DNA from: an uncultured Roseibium sp.
GTDB lineage: Bacteria > Pseudomonadota > Alphaproteobacteria > Rhizobiales > Stappiaceae
Length of the DNA: 64,000 nucleotides
Assembly (NCBI RefSeq): GCF_963675985.1
Contig: NZ_OY780957.1
Location: forward strand, 1,573,501 to 1,637,500
Direction: 5' to 3'
Both the position numbers and the translations under genes were made by a program. The notes below the pieces were generated by a model, which did no database searches, was not told where the DNA came from, and saw only the letters and a list, made by a program, of their open reading frames with translations. Position 1 is the stretch's first letter. Every line of letters starts with the position of its first letter. This document shows positions 27,700 to 37,421 of this stretch, one piece after another.

Positions 27700-28176
27700 T
27701 CATTTCCCGCAGTCCTGCGCCTCGTGGGCCTTGCCGTCGGCACCCGCCACGGTGATACGCACCTTTGCAACGCCCTGCGGTAAAAAGCCCAGCTTGCTGG
27801 CTGCAGCCTTGGTCACGTCGATCACGCGGCCTTTGACGAAGGGGCCGCGATCATTGATCCGAACCGTGATTTCCTTGCCATTCCGGAGATTTGAAACCTT
27901 GACGAGCGTCCCGAACGGCAAGGTCCTGTGAGCGGCGGCCATGGCATTCGGATTGGCGCGTTCGCCGCTCGCGGTCATGGAGGTCAGGGCATACCAGGAA
28001 GCCTTGCCGCACTGGATGAATTGCGCGCGCGCATTGGCGGTTTGCAGCGGTAGGAAAAGAAAACAGGCGAAAAGCAGCGCCAGGTTTCTCACGGCGAAGC
28101 CTTTAAGTGCCGGCAGCGCGGAGGCGGGAAATGTATGCACTTCTGCAAGCGGAGTACGGATCTGGAGCGGTGGCAT
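27700..28176 (-). CDS. RlpA-like double-psi beta-barrel lipoprotein-type septal protein
   Basis: The frame is open to 28278, but ATG 28176 has AAGGA nine bases upstream and is used (158 residues). A hydrophobic export segment lies at about 31-50 (LALLFACFLFLPLQTANARA). The double-psi beta-barrel of the RlpA family follows: GKASWYALTSMTASGERANP, MAAAHRTLPFGTLVKVSNL and VRINDRGPFVKGRVIDVTKAAASKLGF, including the conserved aspartate in INDRGPF. RlpA proteins cut or bind denuded glycan strands at the septum. No SPOR domain is present and no clear lipobox is visible, so it is a minimal, probably periplasmic version. Confidence 0.85.
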   Translation of the reverse strand: MPPLQIRTPLAEVHTFPASALPALKGFAVRNLALLFACFLFLPLQTANARAQFIQCGKASWYALTSMTASGERANPNAMAAAHRTLPFGTLVKVSNLRNGKEITVRINDRGPFVKGRVIDVTKAAASKLGFLPQGVAKVRITVAGADGKAHEAQDCGK

Positions 28177-28498
28177 GAGCACATCCTTGGAAACGGCTTT
28201 CGTTTGAAAGCGCGTTGAAAATTCAAGGCGCTCTATTGCCTCGTAAGGTGGTGAAATTGAGGCAGGTGCTTTTTGCACGGCAAGGTTTATCGTATTTTTA
28301 TAATAAATTGAAAGCTAAGAAAACAAGTATATCGTATTAACAGTTCGTTTAATATAATTTATCGAAGGTCTGTGGGTATTCGGATCGTAATATTCCTTAG
28401 GAAAAAACTCGTGTTAAACATGATGAAAATCACAAAGCGTCGATTGGTTATTGAGTAGCGGCGTAGCGAAATCCGTCGAATTTGCGAAAGGGCGGCTT
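28177..28498. other. Divergent intergenic region between rlpA-like and GGDEF/EAL genes
   Basis: 322 bases, strongly AT-rich around 28280-28450, expected to carry promoters for both divergent genes. I cannot assign a specific sigma-factor site. Confidence 0.35.
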
Positions 28499-30529
28499 GT
28501 GCCGAACATTCAAGGGGTGGTTTGCAGTCAGGAGGAAACCTCCTTTCGGGCGACTGCAAACAATGCGACCGGGTTATATGGCTCCCTGCTGGAGGTGATT
28601 CCTCAACCGGCGGCGTTTCTGGACAGCAGCGGCGCGATTGTCGCTGAAAACAAGGCCTTTGGATCGTTCCTGGGCCTTGGAATCGGCGCCTCCGTTGGCA
28701 AAAGGTTCTCGGACTTTCTGTCCCGGGAAACCCGACGGCGGTGCCGGCCCGTCCTGAAAGCCGCTTTTAACGGAACGCCGTCTGAAATCATCGGCAAACT
28801 GGTGTCGGCAACTGGAGCCGATCTGGGGGGCAAAGCCGTTTGCACGCCGATTGTTCTCCAGGAAGAGGCATCGGCCGTCGTCCTGTTCCAGTTTGAGAGG
28901 TCTGCGGAAGAGCCTGAACGCTTGCGGATCGACGACCTCCTGACCCGGTTTCCGGACGATGTGTTGATCTTCAGCGCACTGGATGGAGCGGCGTCGATCC
29001 GCGCGCGCCTTGAAGAGGCCGCGGGTGGATCCATCGATCCGGCCGAACTGGACGTCCTGCTCGAAAACTGTCTGAACGGCGACGTGCAGACGCTCTACAC
29101 AGGGCTGAGTGGGCAAAAAGCCCCTTGCGAACCCGGATCGTCCACGAAAATCACGGAAATCCGTCTTGTGCCGCTGGCCGAGCCGTCTGATCATGATCGG
29201 CCTGGCGTGATGGCGATCGTCCGCGGCAATGTGGATTGCCCCCACGAAGTGGAGGAATACAGGCGCCTGGCCTATCAGGACGCGCTCACCGGGCTGTCGA
29301 ACCGGCGCGCCTTTCTGACATTTCTTCAGGAGCACCTCGTCCGGCTGGAGGAATCTCCGCTGGGCGGCCTTGCCGTGTTCTACTTTGACCTCGACGAATT
29401 CAAGAAGGTCAACGACCTGGGCGGTCATGACGCCGGCGACGAAATGCTGGTGCGGGTCGCTTTCGCCCTGCAGCGGTGTTTTTGCGATACCGGCTGTGTC
29501 GGCAGGATCGGTGGCGACGAGTTTGCCGGCATGTGTCTGTTGCCGGATGAAGCTCATGCGCTCGATCACGCGGAACGGGTCCTGGACGCGCTGTCCCGGA
29601 TCCGTCTCGAGGTCAGCAACCGCATTTTCACCATCGGCAGTTCGATCGGGATTTCGTTCCTGACCTCGCAGGACGCGGACAGGAACATCGATCCGTCCGC
29701 CCTGCTGCGTTTGGCGGACGCCGCGTGCCTGCGCGGCAAGAGGGTAGGCGGCCAGACCATCCACCTGCACAAGGCGGACGCCGGTGACCTCCTGCTCGAC
29801 AGTGCCGTGCAGACCAAGATTTTCGAGCCGAACGATATCCGGGCCAACGATTTGGAACTCTATTCCATGCCGATCCGCTTTCTTCAGGAAGACCGGCTAT
29901 GCGGAGATGAAATCCTGCTTCGTCTGAGAGGGGAACTGGCGACCGGATTATCGCCCCGGGTTCTCATCTCGGCTGCGGAGCGCAGCGGTTATGTGGCGCA
30001 GATCGAAGGCTGGACCCTGGACAAGGTTCTGGACGCGGCCGCGGCCCGTGGCACCAAAACCATATTGACCGTGAACGTATCCGCTGAATCGGCCGGGAAC
30101 CCGGATTTCCGGGACATCCTGGAAAAAAGGCTGCGTGACAATCCGCTCCTGGCAAGCCGGATATGTCTGGAAATCGCGGAAAAGGATTTCCTGCGCGAAC
30201 CGACGACGATCGAGAATTTTTTCCGGTTCCTGATCGATCTCGGATGCCAGACGGCAATCGATGATTTTGCCGGGCACTGGCCGGTGCTTGCACGCCTGAC
30301 CGATCTGAGGGTCGACTGGATCAAGCTCGATGCCGGCCTTACGCAACAGGTGACCAGGGACAGGGGCAAGGCGCTGGTTCTGAAGGGGCTGACGGATGCG
30401 GCTCATGACCTTGGCATCAAGGTGATCGCCAAGCACGTCGAGACAGAGCGTGAAATGGCGCTTCTGCGCGCGCTCGGCATCGAAGCGGCGCAAGGCTACT
30501 TCTTCGGTAAGCCAGCGCCCTGGGGGTAA
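28499..30529 (+). CDS. PAS-GGDEF-EAL cyclic-di-GMP signalling protein
   Basis: The frame is open from a TTG at 28451, but GTG 28499 is preceded by AAGGGCGG at good spacing and is preferred (676 residues). A PAS-like segment (LLEVIPQPAAFLDSSGAIVAEN) comes first, then a GGDEF domain (YQDALTGLSNRRAFL; YFDLDEFKKVND; RIGGDEF at about 335-342) with the catalytic motif intact and no clear RxxD inhibitory site. In the EAL domain the name motif is EIL (GDEILLRL, about 466). Other phosphodiesterase positions survive: N in VNVS, E in LEIAE, DD in AIDDFAG, K in WIKLD, E in HVETE, QGY. It could make and/or degrade c-di-GMP. No transmembrane helix; cytosolic. Confidence 0.9.
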   Translation: MPNIQGVVCSQEETSFRATANNATGLYGSLLEVIPQPAAFLDSSGAIVAENKAFGSFLGLGIGASVGKRFSDFLSRETRRRCRPVLKAAFNGTPSEIIGKLVSATGADLGGKAVCTPIVLQEEASAVVLFQFERSAEEPERLRIDDLLTRFPDDVLIFSALDGAASIRARLEEAAGGSIDPAELDVLLENCLNGDVQTLYTGLSGQKAPCEPGSSTKITEIRLVPLAEPSDHDRPGVMAIVRGNVDCPHEVEEYRRLAYQDALTGLSNRRAFLTFLQEHLVRLEESPLGGLAVFYFDLDEFKKVNDLGGHDAGDEMLVRVAFALQRCFCDTGCVGRIGGDEFAGMCLLPDEAHALDHAERVLDALSRIRLEVSNRIFTIGSSIGISFLTSQDADRNIDPSALLRLADAACLRGKRVGGQTIHLHKADAGDLLLDSAVQTKIFEPNDIRANDLELYSMPIRFLQEDRLCGDEILLRLRGELATGLSPRVLISAAERSGYVAQIEGWTLDKVLDAAAARGTKTILTVNVSAESAGNPDFRDILEKRLRDNPLLASRICLEIAEKDFLREPTTIENFFRFLIDLGCQTAIDDFAGHWPVLARLTDLRVDWIKLDAGLTQQVTRDRGKALVLKGLTDAAHDLGIKVIAKHVETEREMALLRALGIEAAQGYFFGKPAPWG

Positions 30530-30589
30530 CTGAAAATGCATCCGCCAGCACCGGTCCGATATCGGCCGGATGCGGGCGGGCGCGAAGGA

Positions 30590-33022
30590 TCAGATATCCA
30601 GATTGGCGACGCTCAGGGCATTGTCCTGGATGAATTCGCGGCGCGGTTCGACTTCATCCCCCATCAGCTTGGTGAAGATGTCATCTGCGTCGTCCGCTTC
30701 GCGGATCTTGACCTGCAGCAGGGACCGCGCGTTCGGGTCGAGGGTGGTTTCCCAGAGCTGTTCCGGGTTCATTTCGCCCAGGCCCTTGTAGCGTTGAAGC
30801 GAAATGCCTTTCTGGCCATAGGCGAAAATCTGTTCAAGCAGTGTCCTGGGTCCCCGGATCTCCGTCTGGATATCCTTCCGCCGCAAAAGAGCCGCCTTGC
30901 CGTAGATCTCCTGAAGGTGGTCGGCATGGGAGGCCAACCGCCGCGCATCCGTCGAACTCAGAAGGGCTGCGTCGATGGTTGCGACTTCTTCGACGCCGCG
31001 AACCGTCCGCCGGAAGACGAGGCTGCCGTCATCCTGCGCCTCACCGGTCCAGCCGCGCTCGAATTCGTCGGCCAGAATGTCAAGCCGCCGGGCGATATAG
31101 GCGGCGGCTTCGGCCGCTTTTTCCCGGTCGTGAAGGACTTCGGAATTCAGGGCTCCGGCGATCGCAGCCTGTTCCACAACGGTGCGATCGTAGCGGGAAT
31201 GCAGGCCGTCGAAGATCGATGCGATGGTACGAGCCCGCTCCAGGACCTCGCGCAGGTCTTCGCCGGTGCGCACTTCGCCGTTTGCAAGGGTGAGGGAGGA
31301 GTCCTCCAGGCCGCTGGCGATCAGGTAGTCCTCAAGCGCCTTCTGGTCCTTCAGATACTGTTCCGACTGCCCGCGCTTGACCTTGTAGAGCGGCGGTTGG
31401 GCGATATAGACATAGCCGTTCTCGATCAGATCCTGCATTTGGCGGAAGAAGAAGGTCAGAAGCAGGGTCCGGATGTGGGCGCCGTCCACGTCCGCATCGG
31501 TCATGATGATGATCTTGTGGTAGCGCAGCTTCTCGAGATTGAATTCTTCCTTGCCGATCCCTGTCCCGAGCGCGGTGATCAGGGTCCCGATCTCGTTCGA
31601 TGACAGCATCTTGTCGAACCGGGCGCGCTCCACGTTGAGGATCTTGCCGCGCAGGGGCAGGACTGCCTGGTTTTCGCGGTGCCGGCCCTGCTTTGCCGAG
31701 CCGCCTGCGGAATCGCCCTCCACAAGGAACAGTTCGGCCTTGGACGGATCGCGTTCCTGGCAATCGGCGAGCTTGCCGGGCAGGGAGGCGACATCGAGCG
31801 CGCCCTTGCGCCGGGTGAGCTCACGGGCCTTGCGCGCCGCTTCTCGGGCGGACGCCGCTTCGACCACCTTCGAGACGATCGACCGGGCCGGCGCCGGGTT
31901 TTCCTCGAACCACTCGCTAAGGGCGGTCGAAATCAGGTTCTCGACGACGGGTCGAACCTCCGAGGAGACCAGTTTGTCCTTGGTCTGGGAGGAGAATTTG
32001 GGATCGGGAACCTTGACCGACAGCACGCAGGTCAGGCCTTCGCGGCAATCGTCGCCGGTGAGCGAGACTTTTTCCTTCTTCATGATGCCGGCGCTTTCCG
32101 CGTAACCGGTCACCTGGCGGGTCAGGGCCGCGCGGAAGCCGGCCAGATGGGTACCGCCGTCGCGCTGGGGAATGTTGTTGGTGAAGCACAGCACCTGTTC
32201 GTGATAGCTGTCGTTCCACCACATGGCCGCCTCGACGGTGATGCCGTCCCGCTCCGCCATCATGGTCACCGGAGCCTCGATCAGGGGGTGTTTCGCCCGG
32301 TCGAGATACCGTACGAAGGCCTCGAGCCCGCCCTCGTAGAACAAGTCTTCGACCACGTCCTCCACACCGCGCTTGTCGGTCAGCAGGATGCGCACGCCGG
32401 AGTTCAGGAAGGCCAGTTCCCGAAGCCGGTGCTCCAGAGTGGCAAAATCGAAGTCGGTTTTCGTGAAGGTCTCAGTCGACGGCAGGAAGGTAACCTCCGT
32501 CCCCTTCTGGCCGTTGGCATCGCCGACCACCTTAAGCGGGCTCTGGGCGTCGCCATGGGCAAAGGACATGAAGTGTTCCTTGCCGTTGCGCCAGATCCTC
32601 AGGTCCAGCCGGGTGGAAAGCGCGTTCACCACCGAAACGCCGACCCCGTGAAGACCGCCGGAGACCTTGTAGGAATTCTGGTCGAACTTTCCGCCCGCAT
32701 GAAGCTGGGTCATGATGACTTCCGCCGCCGACACGCCTTCTTCAGTGTGCATGTCGGTCGGAATCCCGCGGCCGTTGTCGGTGACGGTCACCGATCCGTC
32801 CGGGTTCAGGGTGACGGTGACCCGGTCGGCATGTCCGGCAAGGGCTTCGTCGATCGCATTGTCGACCACCTCGTAGACCATGTGATGCAGGCCGGACCCG
32901 TCGTCGGTATCGCCGATATACATTCCCGGGCGCTTGCGTACCGCATCGAGGCCTTTGAGGACCTTGATGGAATCCGCGCCGTACGCGTCTGCGGCCGTGT
33001 CGTTCTGTGGGGTATCGGTCAT
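30590..33022 (-). CDS. gyrB: DNA gyrase subunit B
   Basis: 810 residues, the usual GyrB length. The GHKL ATPase begins DSIKVLKGLDAVRKRPGMYI, with YEVVDNAIDEA and DNGRGIP (ATP/Mg site) and GLHGVGVSVVNALS (ATP lid). The transducer and TOPRIM domains follow, with ELFLVEGDSAGGSAKQGR (quinolone-region EGDSA) and IMTDADVDGAHI (DxD metal site), and the C-terminal QRYKGLGEMNPEQLWETT. With GyrA it introduces negative supercoils. It is in the dnaA-dnaN-recF-gyrB order seen in many bacteria, here all on the minus strand and separated from recF by a 461-bp gap holding a small plus-strand gene. Confidence 0.98.
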   Translation of the reverse strand: MTDTPQNDTAADAYGADSIKVLKGLDAVRKRPGMYIGDTDDGSGLHHMVYEVVDNAIDEALAGHADRVTVTLNPDGSVTVTDNGRGIPTDMHTEEGVSAAEVIMTQLHAGGKFDQNSYKVSGGLHGVGVSVVNALSTRLDLRIWRNGKEHFMSFAHGDAQSPLKVVGDANGQKGTEVTFLPSTETFTKTDFDFATLEHRLRELAFLNSGVRILLTDKRGVEDVVEDLFYEGGLEAFVRYLDRAKHPLIEAPVTMMAERDGITVEAAMWWNDSYHEQVLCFTNNIPQRDGGTHLAGFRAALTRQVTGYAESAGIMKKEKVSLTGDDCREGLTCVLSVKVPDPKFSSQTKDKLVSSEVRPVVENLISTALSEWFEENPAPARSIVSKVVEAASAREAARKARELTRRKGALDVASLPGKLADCQERDPSKAELFLVEGDSAGGSAKQGRHRENQAVLPLRGKILNVERARFDKMLSSNEIGTLITALGTGIGKEEFNLEKLRYHKIIIMTDADVDGAHIRTLLLTFFFRQMQDLIENGYVYIAQPPLYKVKRGQSEQYLKDQKALEDYLIASGLEDSSLTLANGEVRTGEDLREVLERARTIASIFDGLHSRYDRTVVEQAAIAGALNSEVLHDREKAAEAAAYIARRLDILADEFERGWTGEAQDDGSLVFRRTVRGVEEVATIDAALLSSTDARRLASHADHLQEIYGKAALLRRKDIQTEIRGPRTLLEQIFAYGQKGISLQRYKGLGEMNPEQLWETTLDPNARSLLQVKIREADDADDIFTKLMGDEVEPRREFIQDNALSVANLDI

Positions 33023-33276
33023 GCGAATCAGCTGCTCGTCGATAGGAGGTTTGTGGTTCGTTATACGGTGTTTCAGTCCGCATTCAACTCGGCGGCGCCT
33101 GCAGCCGTATCATACTGAATTGACAGCATTAATTGCGCCGACGGCTAAGAGTGTCGGACAGTGGCCGCCGCGACTTTGACACCGTCGGCGAGCCACCGTC
33201 CGCCTTGTTAAGGAATTATATACGAACTCCGGCAAATGGTGGGGCTATTGGGGGTATTTAATCTGAGGACAATCTC

Positions 33277-33456
33277 ATGAATTTAAGTACCATTGGTGCG
33301 CTCTCCGCACCGCCCCAAACCATCCGCCCACCTGTCAGTGAAGCGGCCGAAGGGCCGGGACCCGATCAGGTCAACGATCACGATGCCGATGACCTTCCCG
33401 CCGCCAAGGCGCCGACGGCCTCCGGGACCGGATCCAAGGTCGATGTGACGGCTTAA
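33277..33456 (+). CDS. Small 59-residue hypothetical protein
   Basis: ATG 33277 follows TGAGGA by eight bases. The frame encodes MNLSTIGALSAPPQTIRPPV, an acidic middle (DQVNDHDADDLP) and a C-terminal TGSKVDVTA, ending at TAA 33454-33456. It is proline/alanine-rich, soluble and probably disordered. It lies antisense-oriented in the gap between gyrB and recF, where nothing is normally annotated. The good ribosome site and core-like codon usage support expression. No function can be assigned. Confidence 0.6.
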   Translation: MNLSTIGALSAPPQTIRPPVSEAAEGPGPDQVNDHDADDLPAAKAPTASGTGSKVDVTA

Positions 33457-33483
33457 CAGGCCTTATGGGGCTTTTTCGAAATC

Positions 33484-34626
33484 TCAGCTTGCCGGCGGAC
33501 GCGTTGCGACGTGGCCGTCGGCAAGCCTGAAGACCTGGCTGCCGGCTGGCATGTCCTTGAACAGGATTTCATCGGTGCCGGTCATGAACGCCTGCAGGCC
33601 CAGCAGGGAGAGCCGGGCAAACATGGCCGCCCGCCGATTGGGGTCGAGATGGGCCGCGATTTCATCCAGGAGCAGAACGGGTTTCATTCCCGAAACCGCG
33701 GCGGTCAGCTCAGCATGCCCTAGGATCAGTCCGACGAGCAGGGCCTTCTGTTCCCCGGTCGAGGACTGGGAGGCCGGCATGCCCTTTGCCACGTGGCGCA
33801 CCTGAAGATCGCTCAGATGCGGACCCATAAGGGTACGCCCGGCGGCCCGGTCCCGTCCGCGGCCCTCGCGCAGGAGGTCCAGATAGTGGTCCTCCCGGTC
33901 CGAGGCGCTCATGCCCACTGTCGCCGTTTCAAAGGCGCCTTCGAGGGCGAGGCTCGCGGTGGGAAACGGCAATCCGGCGTCCGCCTGGACCTTGAGGGTC
34001 TCGCCGAGCAGACTGACCGTTTCGTGCCGCGCCGCCGAGACGGCGGTTCCCAGTTCCGCAACCTGCTGTTCCAGCGCGCTGAGATAGCTGTCCGATCCGC
34101 CGTGTTCCAAAAGCCGGTTTCGTTGCCTGAGGGCTTTTTCGAAATCGCTCACCCTGCGGCCGTGTCCGGGATCGATCGACAGGGTCAGCCGGTCCAGAAA
34201 CCGGCGCCTGTCGCCGGCGGGACCGGTAAACAGGCCGTCCATGGCAGGCACCAGCCACAGGATCCGGACATAGTCGAGCAGCCGTTCCGATGATTTGACG
34301 TCTTCACCGTCGATCCTGACCCGCCGCCCGGGTTCGCCGGCGGTAAAACCGGTGCCGACCCGGGTTTCCAGGTCATCCACCGAAAGCACGGCCGACACCG
34401 CCCAATCGCCGGACCCCGACACGCGGGCGATGTCCGCGAATGGTGCCCGCCGCAACCCGCGGCCGGCGGTCAGAAACGAGATGGCTTCCAGGATGTTGGT
34501 CTTGCCCAGGCCGTTGTTGCCGACAAAGGCGACGAGCGGCTCGGAAAAAGCGAGATCGAGACGCTCATAGTTGCGAAAGTCCGTCAGGGTCAGACGGGTG
34601 AGTGCCAATGACGTTGACGTCGTCAT
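33484..34626 (-). CDS. recF: DNA replication and repair protein RecF
   Basis: 380 residues. Walker A VGNNGLGKTNILEAISFLT near the N-terminus (after LTDFRNYERLDL), the SMC-like signature STGEQKALLVGLILGHAEL and Walker B PVLLLDEIAAHLDPNRR are all intact. RecF, an ABC-type SMC-like ATPase, works with RecO and RecR to load RecA at single-strand gaps. It follows dnaN by 37 bp on the same strand in the classic dnaA-dnaN-recF order. Confidence 0.97.
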   Translation of the reverse strand: MTTSTSLALTRLTLTDFRNYERLDLAFSEPLVAFVGNNGLGKTNILEAISFLTAGRGLRRAPFADIARVSGSGDWAVSAVLSVDDLETRVGTGFTAGEPGRRVRIDGEDVKSSERLLDYVRILWLVPAMDGLFTGPAGDRRRFLDRLTLSIDPGHGRRVSDFEKALRQRNRLLEHGGSDSYLSALEQQVAELGTAVSAARHETVSLLGETLKVQADAGLPFPTASLALEGAFETATVGMSASDREDHYLDLLREGRGRDRAAGRTLMGPHLSDLQVRHVAKGMPASQSSTGEQKALLVGLILGHAELTAAVSGMKPVLLLDEIAAHLDPNRRAAMFARLSLLGLQAFMTGTDEILFKDMPAGSQVFRLADGHVATRPPAS

Positions 34627-34663
34627 GAGACCTCATTTTCCGGACGGGACAGATACCGCCCAG

Positions 34664-35782
34664 TCACACCCGCATGGGCATCAGAACGAACAGGCAGTCG
34701 TCGACCGTATTGTCCTGGATCAGCGTCGGCGAACCGGAATCCGCGAGCTTGAACAGGGCGGTATCGCTGTTGAGTTGATTGGCGATGTCGAGCAGGTAGC
34801 GCGAGTTGAAGCCGATTTCCAGCGGTTCGGCGTCATATTCCACCGCGACCTCTTCCGTCGCACTTCCCGAGTCCGGATTGTTGACCGTCAGCACCATGCG
34901 CCCTTCGTCGAGCGAGAGTTTCACCGCACGGCCGCGTTCCGACGAAATCGTCGAAACACGGTCGACGGCTTCCTTGAACTCGTCCCGGTCGACACGCATT
35001 TCCTTGTCGTTGCCCTGCGGGATCACCCGGCCATAATCGGGGAAGGTGCCGTCGATCAGCTTGGACGTCAGCACGATGCTGCCGGTAGTGATGCGGATCT
35101 TGGTGTCGGACAACTCGATCTGAACATCGGCTTCCGGTGCTTCCAACAGCTTCTGGATTTCGCCGACCGTCTTCCGGGGAACGATGATGCCAGGCATACC
35201 GGCAGACCCGCCCGGAGCGGGGACTTCGGCCTGGGCCAGCCTGTGGCCGTCCGTGGCAACCGCACGGAACTTCTGGCCCTGAGGGGTGTCGACCGTGTGC
35301 AGGTAGATCCCGTTGAGATAGTAACGGGTTTCCTCGGTCGAGATCGCGAACTGGGTGGTGTCGATCAGCTTGCGCACATCACTGGCCGTAAGCGCGAAGC
35401 CATGGGTGAATTCACCGGCGGTCAGGTCCGGAAAATCGGTTTCCGGCAGCATCTGCAGGGTGAATTTCGACCGTCCTGCCCGGATTTCCAGCGTCGCGTT
35501 ATCGCTGGTCGTCTCCAGGACGACCTGAGAGCCTTCGGGAAGTTTGCGGACGATGTCGTAGATCATGTGCGCCGGAACCGTGGTGGCGCCGTACATCTCG
35601 ATCATGCCGGGAACGGTTTCCAGGATTTCCAGGTCCAGATCCGTTGCCTTCAGCTTCAGGGAATCGCTTTCAGCCCTGAGGAGAACGTTGGACAGGATCG
35701 GGATGGTGTTTCGGCGCTCGACAACCCTGTGCACGTGGGTCAGGGACTTGAGGAGATCGCTGCGCTCGAGTGTCGCTTTCAT
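34664..35782 (-). CDS. dnaN: DNA polymerase III beta sliding clamp
   Basis: The frame is open to 35881, but MKATLERSDLLKSLTHVHRV at ATG 35782 is the conserved beginning of the clamp (372 residues, normal length). Three clamp domains end in LIQDNTVDDCLFVLMPMRV, the conserved C-terminus with the peptide-binding MPMR(L/V). It forms the dimeric ring that tethers polymerase III to DNA. A hairpin in the dnaA-dnaN gap may reduce read-through from dnaA. Confidence 0.97.
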   Translation of the reverse strand: MKATLERSDLLKSLTHVHRVVERRNTIPILSNVLLRAESDSLKLKATDLDLEILETVPGMIEMYGATTVPAHMIYDIVRKLPEGSQVVLETTSDNATLEIRAGRSKFTLQMLPETDFPDLTAGEFTHGFALTASDVRKLIDTTQFAISTEETRYYLNGIYLHTVDTPQGQKFRAVATDGHRLAQAEVPAPGGSAGMPGIIVPRKTVGEIQKLLEAPEADVQIELSDTKIRITTGSIVLTSKLIDGTFPDYGRVIPQGNDKEMRVDRDEFKEAVDRVSTISSERGRAVKLSLDEGRMVLTVNNPDSGSATEEVAVEYDAEPLEIGFNSRYLLDIANQLNSDTALFKLADSGSPTLIQDNTVDDCLFVLMPMRV

Positions 35783-35898
35783 ACGCAAAGTCCGTACTCG
35801 TGAGGTGCCGGCCGGAAGGCGCCGACGGAATGAAACTGTTGGCTCCCAAGGAGGGAGCGGGGGGAACGACACTGCCCTCAACGGCCGCGAAAAGCAAG

Positions 35899-35922
35899 AG
35901 GGGCGCCCTTGTGGACGCCCCT
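35899..35922 (-). terminator. Hairpin in the dnaA-dnaN gap, possible terminator
   Basis: On the minus strand AGGGGCG (35922-35916) pairs with CGCCCCT (35905-35899) around a 10-nt loop, followed by CTTGCTTTT. It looks like a weak intrinsic terminator or attenuator after dnaA. Confidence 0.5.
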
Positions 35923-35948
35923 GATTTTGGAGATATTTCGACCGCTTT

Positions 35949-37421
35949 TTAGGCGTCGAGCATGCGCTTCAGCAGCTCAAGTTCCTGGGCGAGCGCATAA
36001 TCGCCTTTTGCGAGTTCCTCGATCTTGCGGACCGCGTGCAGAACTGTGGTGTGGTCCCGATTGCCGAATCGACGTCCGATCTCCGGAAGTGAGCGCGGCG
36101 TCATGACCTTTGCAAGGTACATGGCAATCTGGCGCGGCCGCACGATGGTCCGGGTCCGGCGGGCGGACAGGAGGTCGGCCTTGGTTACGTTATAGTGCTT
36201 GGAGACGACCCTCTGGATGTCCTCGATCTTGACCCGGCGCGGCTCGCTGGAGCGGATCAGGTCGCGCAGGGTGAGCTCGGCCATCTCCTGGGTGATCGGC
36301 TGGTTGGTCAGCTGGTTGTGAGCGACCAGACGATTGAGGGCGCCTTCCAGGTCCCGGCCTGAGGAGGCCACATGCTTGGCGATGTAGTCCAGAACGCTCT
36401 CAGGCACCTCGAAATTCGGGTATGTACGCTTGGCCGCCGCGACACGTGCGGTCAGGATGTTCCGGCGCAGGCTGAAGTCCGGCTCCTGGATGCCGACCAC
36501 AAGGCCGCCCGACAGGCGCGACCGCACCCGGTCGTCGAGCGTGTCGAGTTCGGAGGGCGCGCGGTCGGCCGCCACGATCACCTGGCGGGCGCCGTCGATC
36601 AGCGCGTTGAGCGTGTGACAGAATTCCTGTTGCACCTGTTTGCCGTGCAGGAACTGCATGTCATCGATCAGGAGGAGATCGATGCTGCGCAGCGTGTCCT
36701 TGAACGCCAGGGCGGACTGGGCTTTCAGCGCGGAAACGAAGCGATACATAAAATGTTCTGCGGTCAGATACAGCACCTTGCGGCCCGATGCTCTTGCCTT
36801 GGCGGCAACCGCCTGCATCAGGTGGGTCTTGCCCAGCCCTACGGAGGCATGCAGGTAAAGCGGGTTGAACGTCACCGCGCCACCGGAGGCGACCTGACGG
36901 GCCGCCGCCAGCGCGAGGCTGTTGGAATCGCCTTCCACGAAGGTCTCGAACGTGTATTTCGGATCGAGCGCGGCCCCTTGCAGGACATCGCGGGCCGCTT
37001 CCGTCTCGCCGCGTCCGAGGGCGGCGGTCGCCGCCTGCGCGGCGGCGACGGGATTGTTGTCCGCATATCCGTCCAGACGCCGGTCACCGACCTGGGCCGG
37101 AATCCGCTTCGGCGTCGCAAGGCTCGAAGGGGACGGGCTGTCGCTCTGCCGCGGCCGCATGGCCCCGCGCACCGTCAGTTCGATCCGGTGAACATTGTCG
37201 CACTCGCGCTGCCACAGTCCCATGAGACGGTCATTGTAGTGGGATTGGATCCACTGCTTCAAAAACCGGGTCGGGACCGACAGGCGGACCGTGCCGTCGT
37301 TGTGTTCTTCCAGATCGACGCGGGCGAACCAGCTCGAAAAAACATCATCACCCAATTCCGCGCGAAGCCGCTTCTTCACGCGATTCCAATGTTCAGAGCC
37401 ACTTGCCTCCTGAACCTGCAT
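35949..37421 (-). CDS. dnaA: Chromosomal replication initiator protein DnaA
   Basis: The frame is open to 37529; ATG 37421 has AGGAGG seven bases upstream and gives a 490-residue protein starting MQVQEASGSEHWNRVKKRL, as expected for rhizobial DnaA. Domain I (WFARVDLEEH) is followed by a variable linker, the AAA+ domain (Walker A VGLGKTHLMQAV; Walker B LLLIDDMQFL; sensor RVRSRLSGGL) and the DNA-binding domain IV with FGNRDHTTVLHAVRKIEEL. It opens oriC in its ATP form. The rhodanese gene lies 157 bp upstream on the same strand, so the dnaA promoter is either in that gap or before the rhodanese gene. Confidence 0.97.
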   Translation of the reverse strand: MQVQEASGSEHWNRVKKRLRAELGDDVFSSWFARVDLEEHNDGTVRLSVPTRFLKQWIQSHYNDRLMGLWQRECDNVHRIELTVRGAMRPRQSDSPSPSSLATPKRIPAQVGDRRLDGYADNNPVAAAQAATAALGRGETEAARDVLQGAALDPKYTFETFVEGDSNSLALAAARQVASGGAVTFNPLYLHASVGLGKTHLMQAVAAKARASGRKVLYLTAEHFMYRFVSALKAQSALAFKDTLRSIDLLLIDDMQFLHGKQVQQEFCHTLNALIDGARQVIVAADRAPSELDTLDDRVRSRLSGGLVVGIQEPDFSLRRNILTARVAAAKRTYPNFEVPESVLDYIAKHVASSGRDLEGALNRLVAHNQLTNQPITQEMAELTLRDLIRSSEPRRVKIEDIQRVVSKHYNVTKADLLSARRTRTIVRPRQIAMYLAKVMTPRSLPEIGRRFGNRDHTTVLHAVRKIEELAKGDYALAQELELLKRMLDA

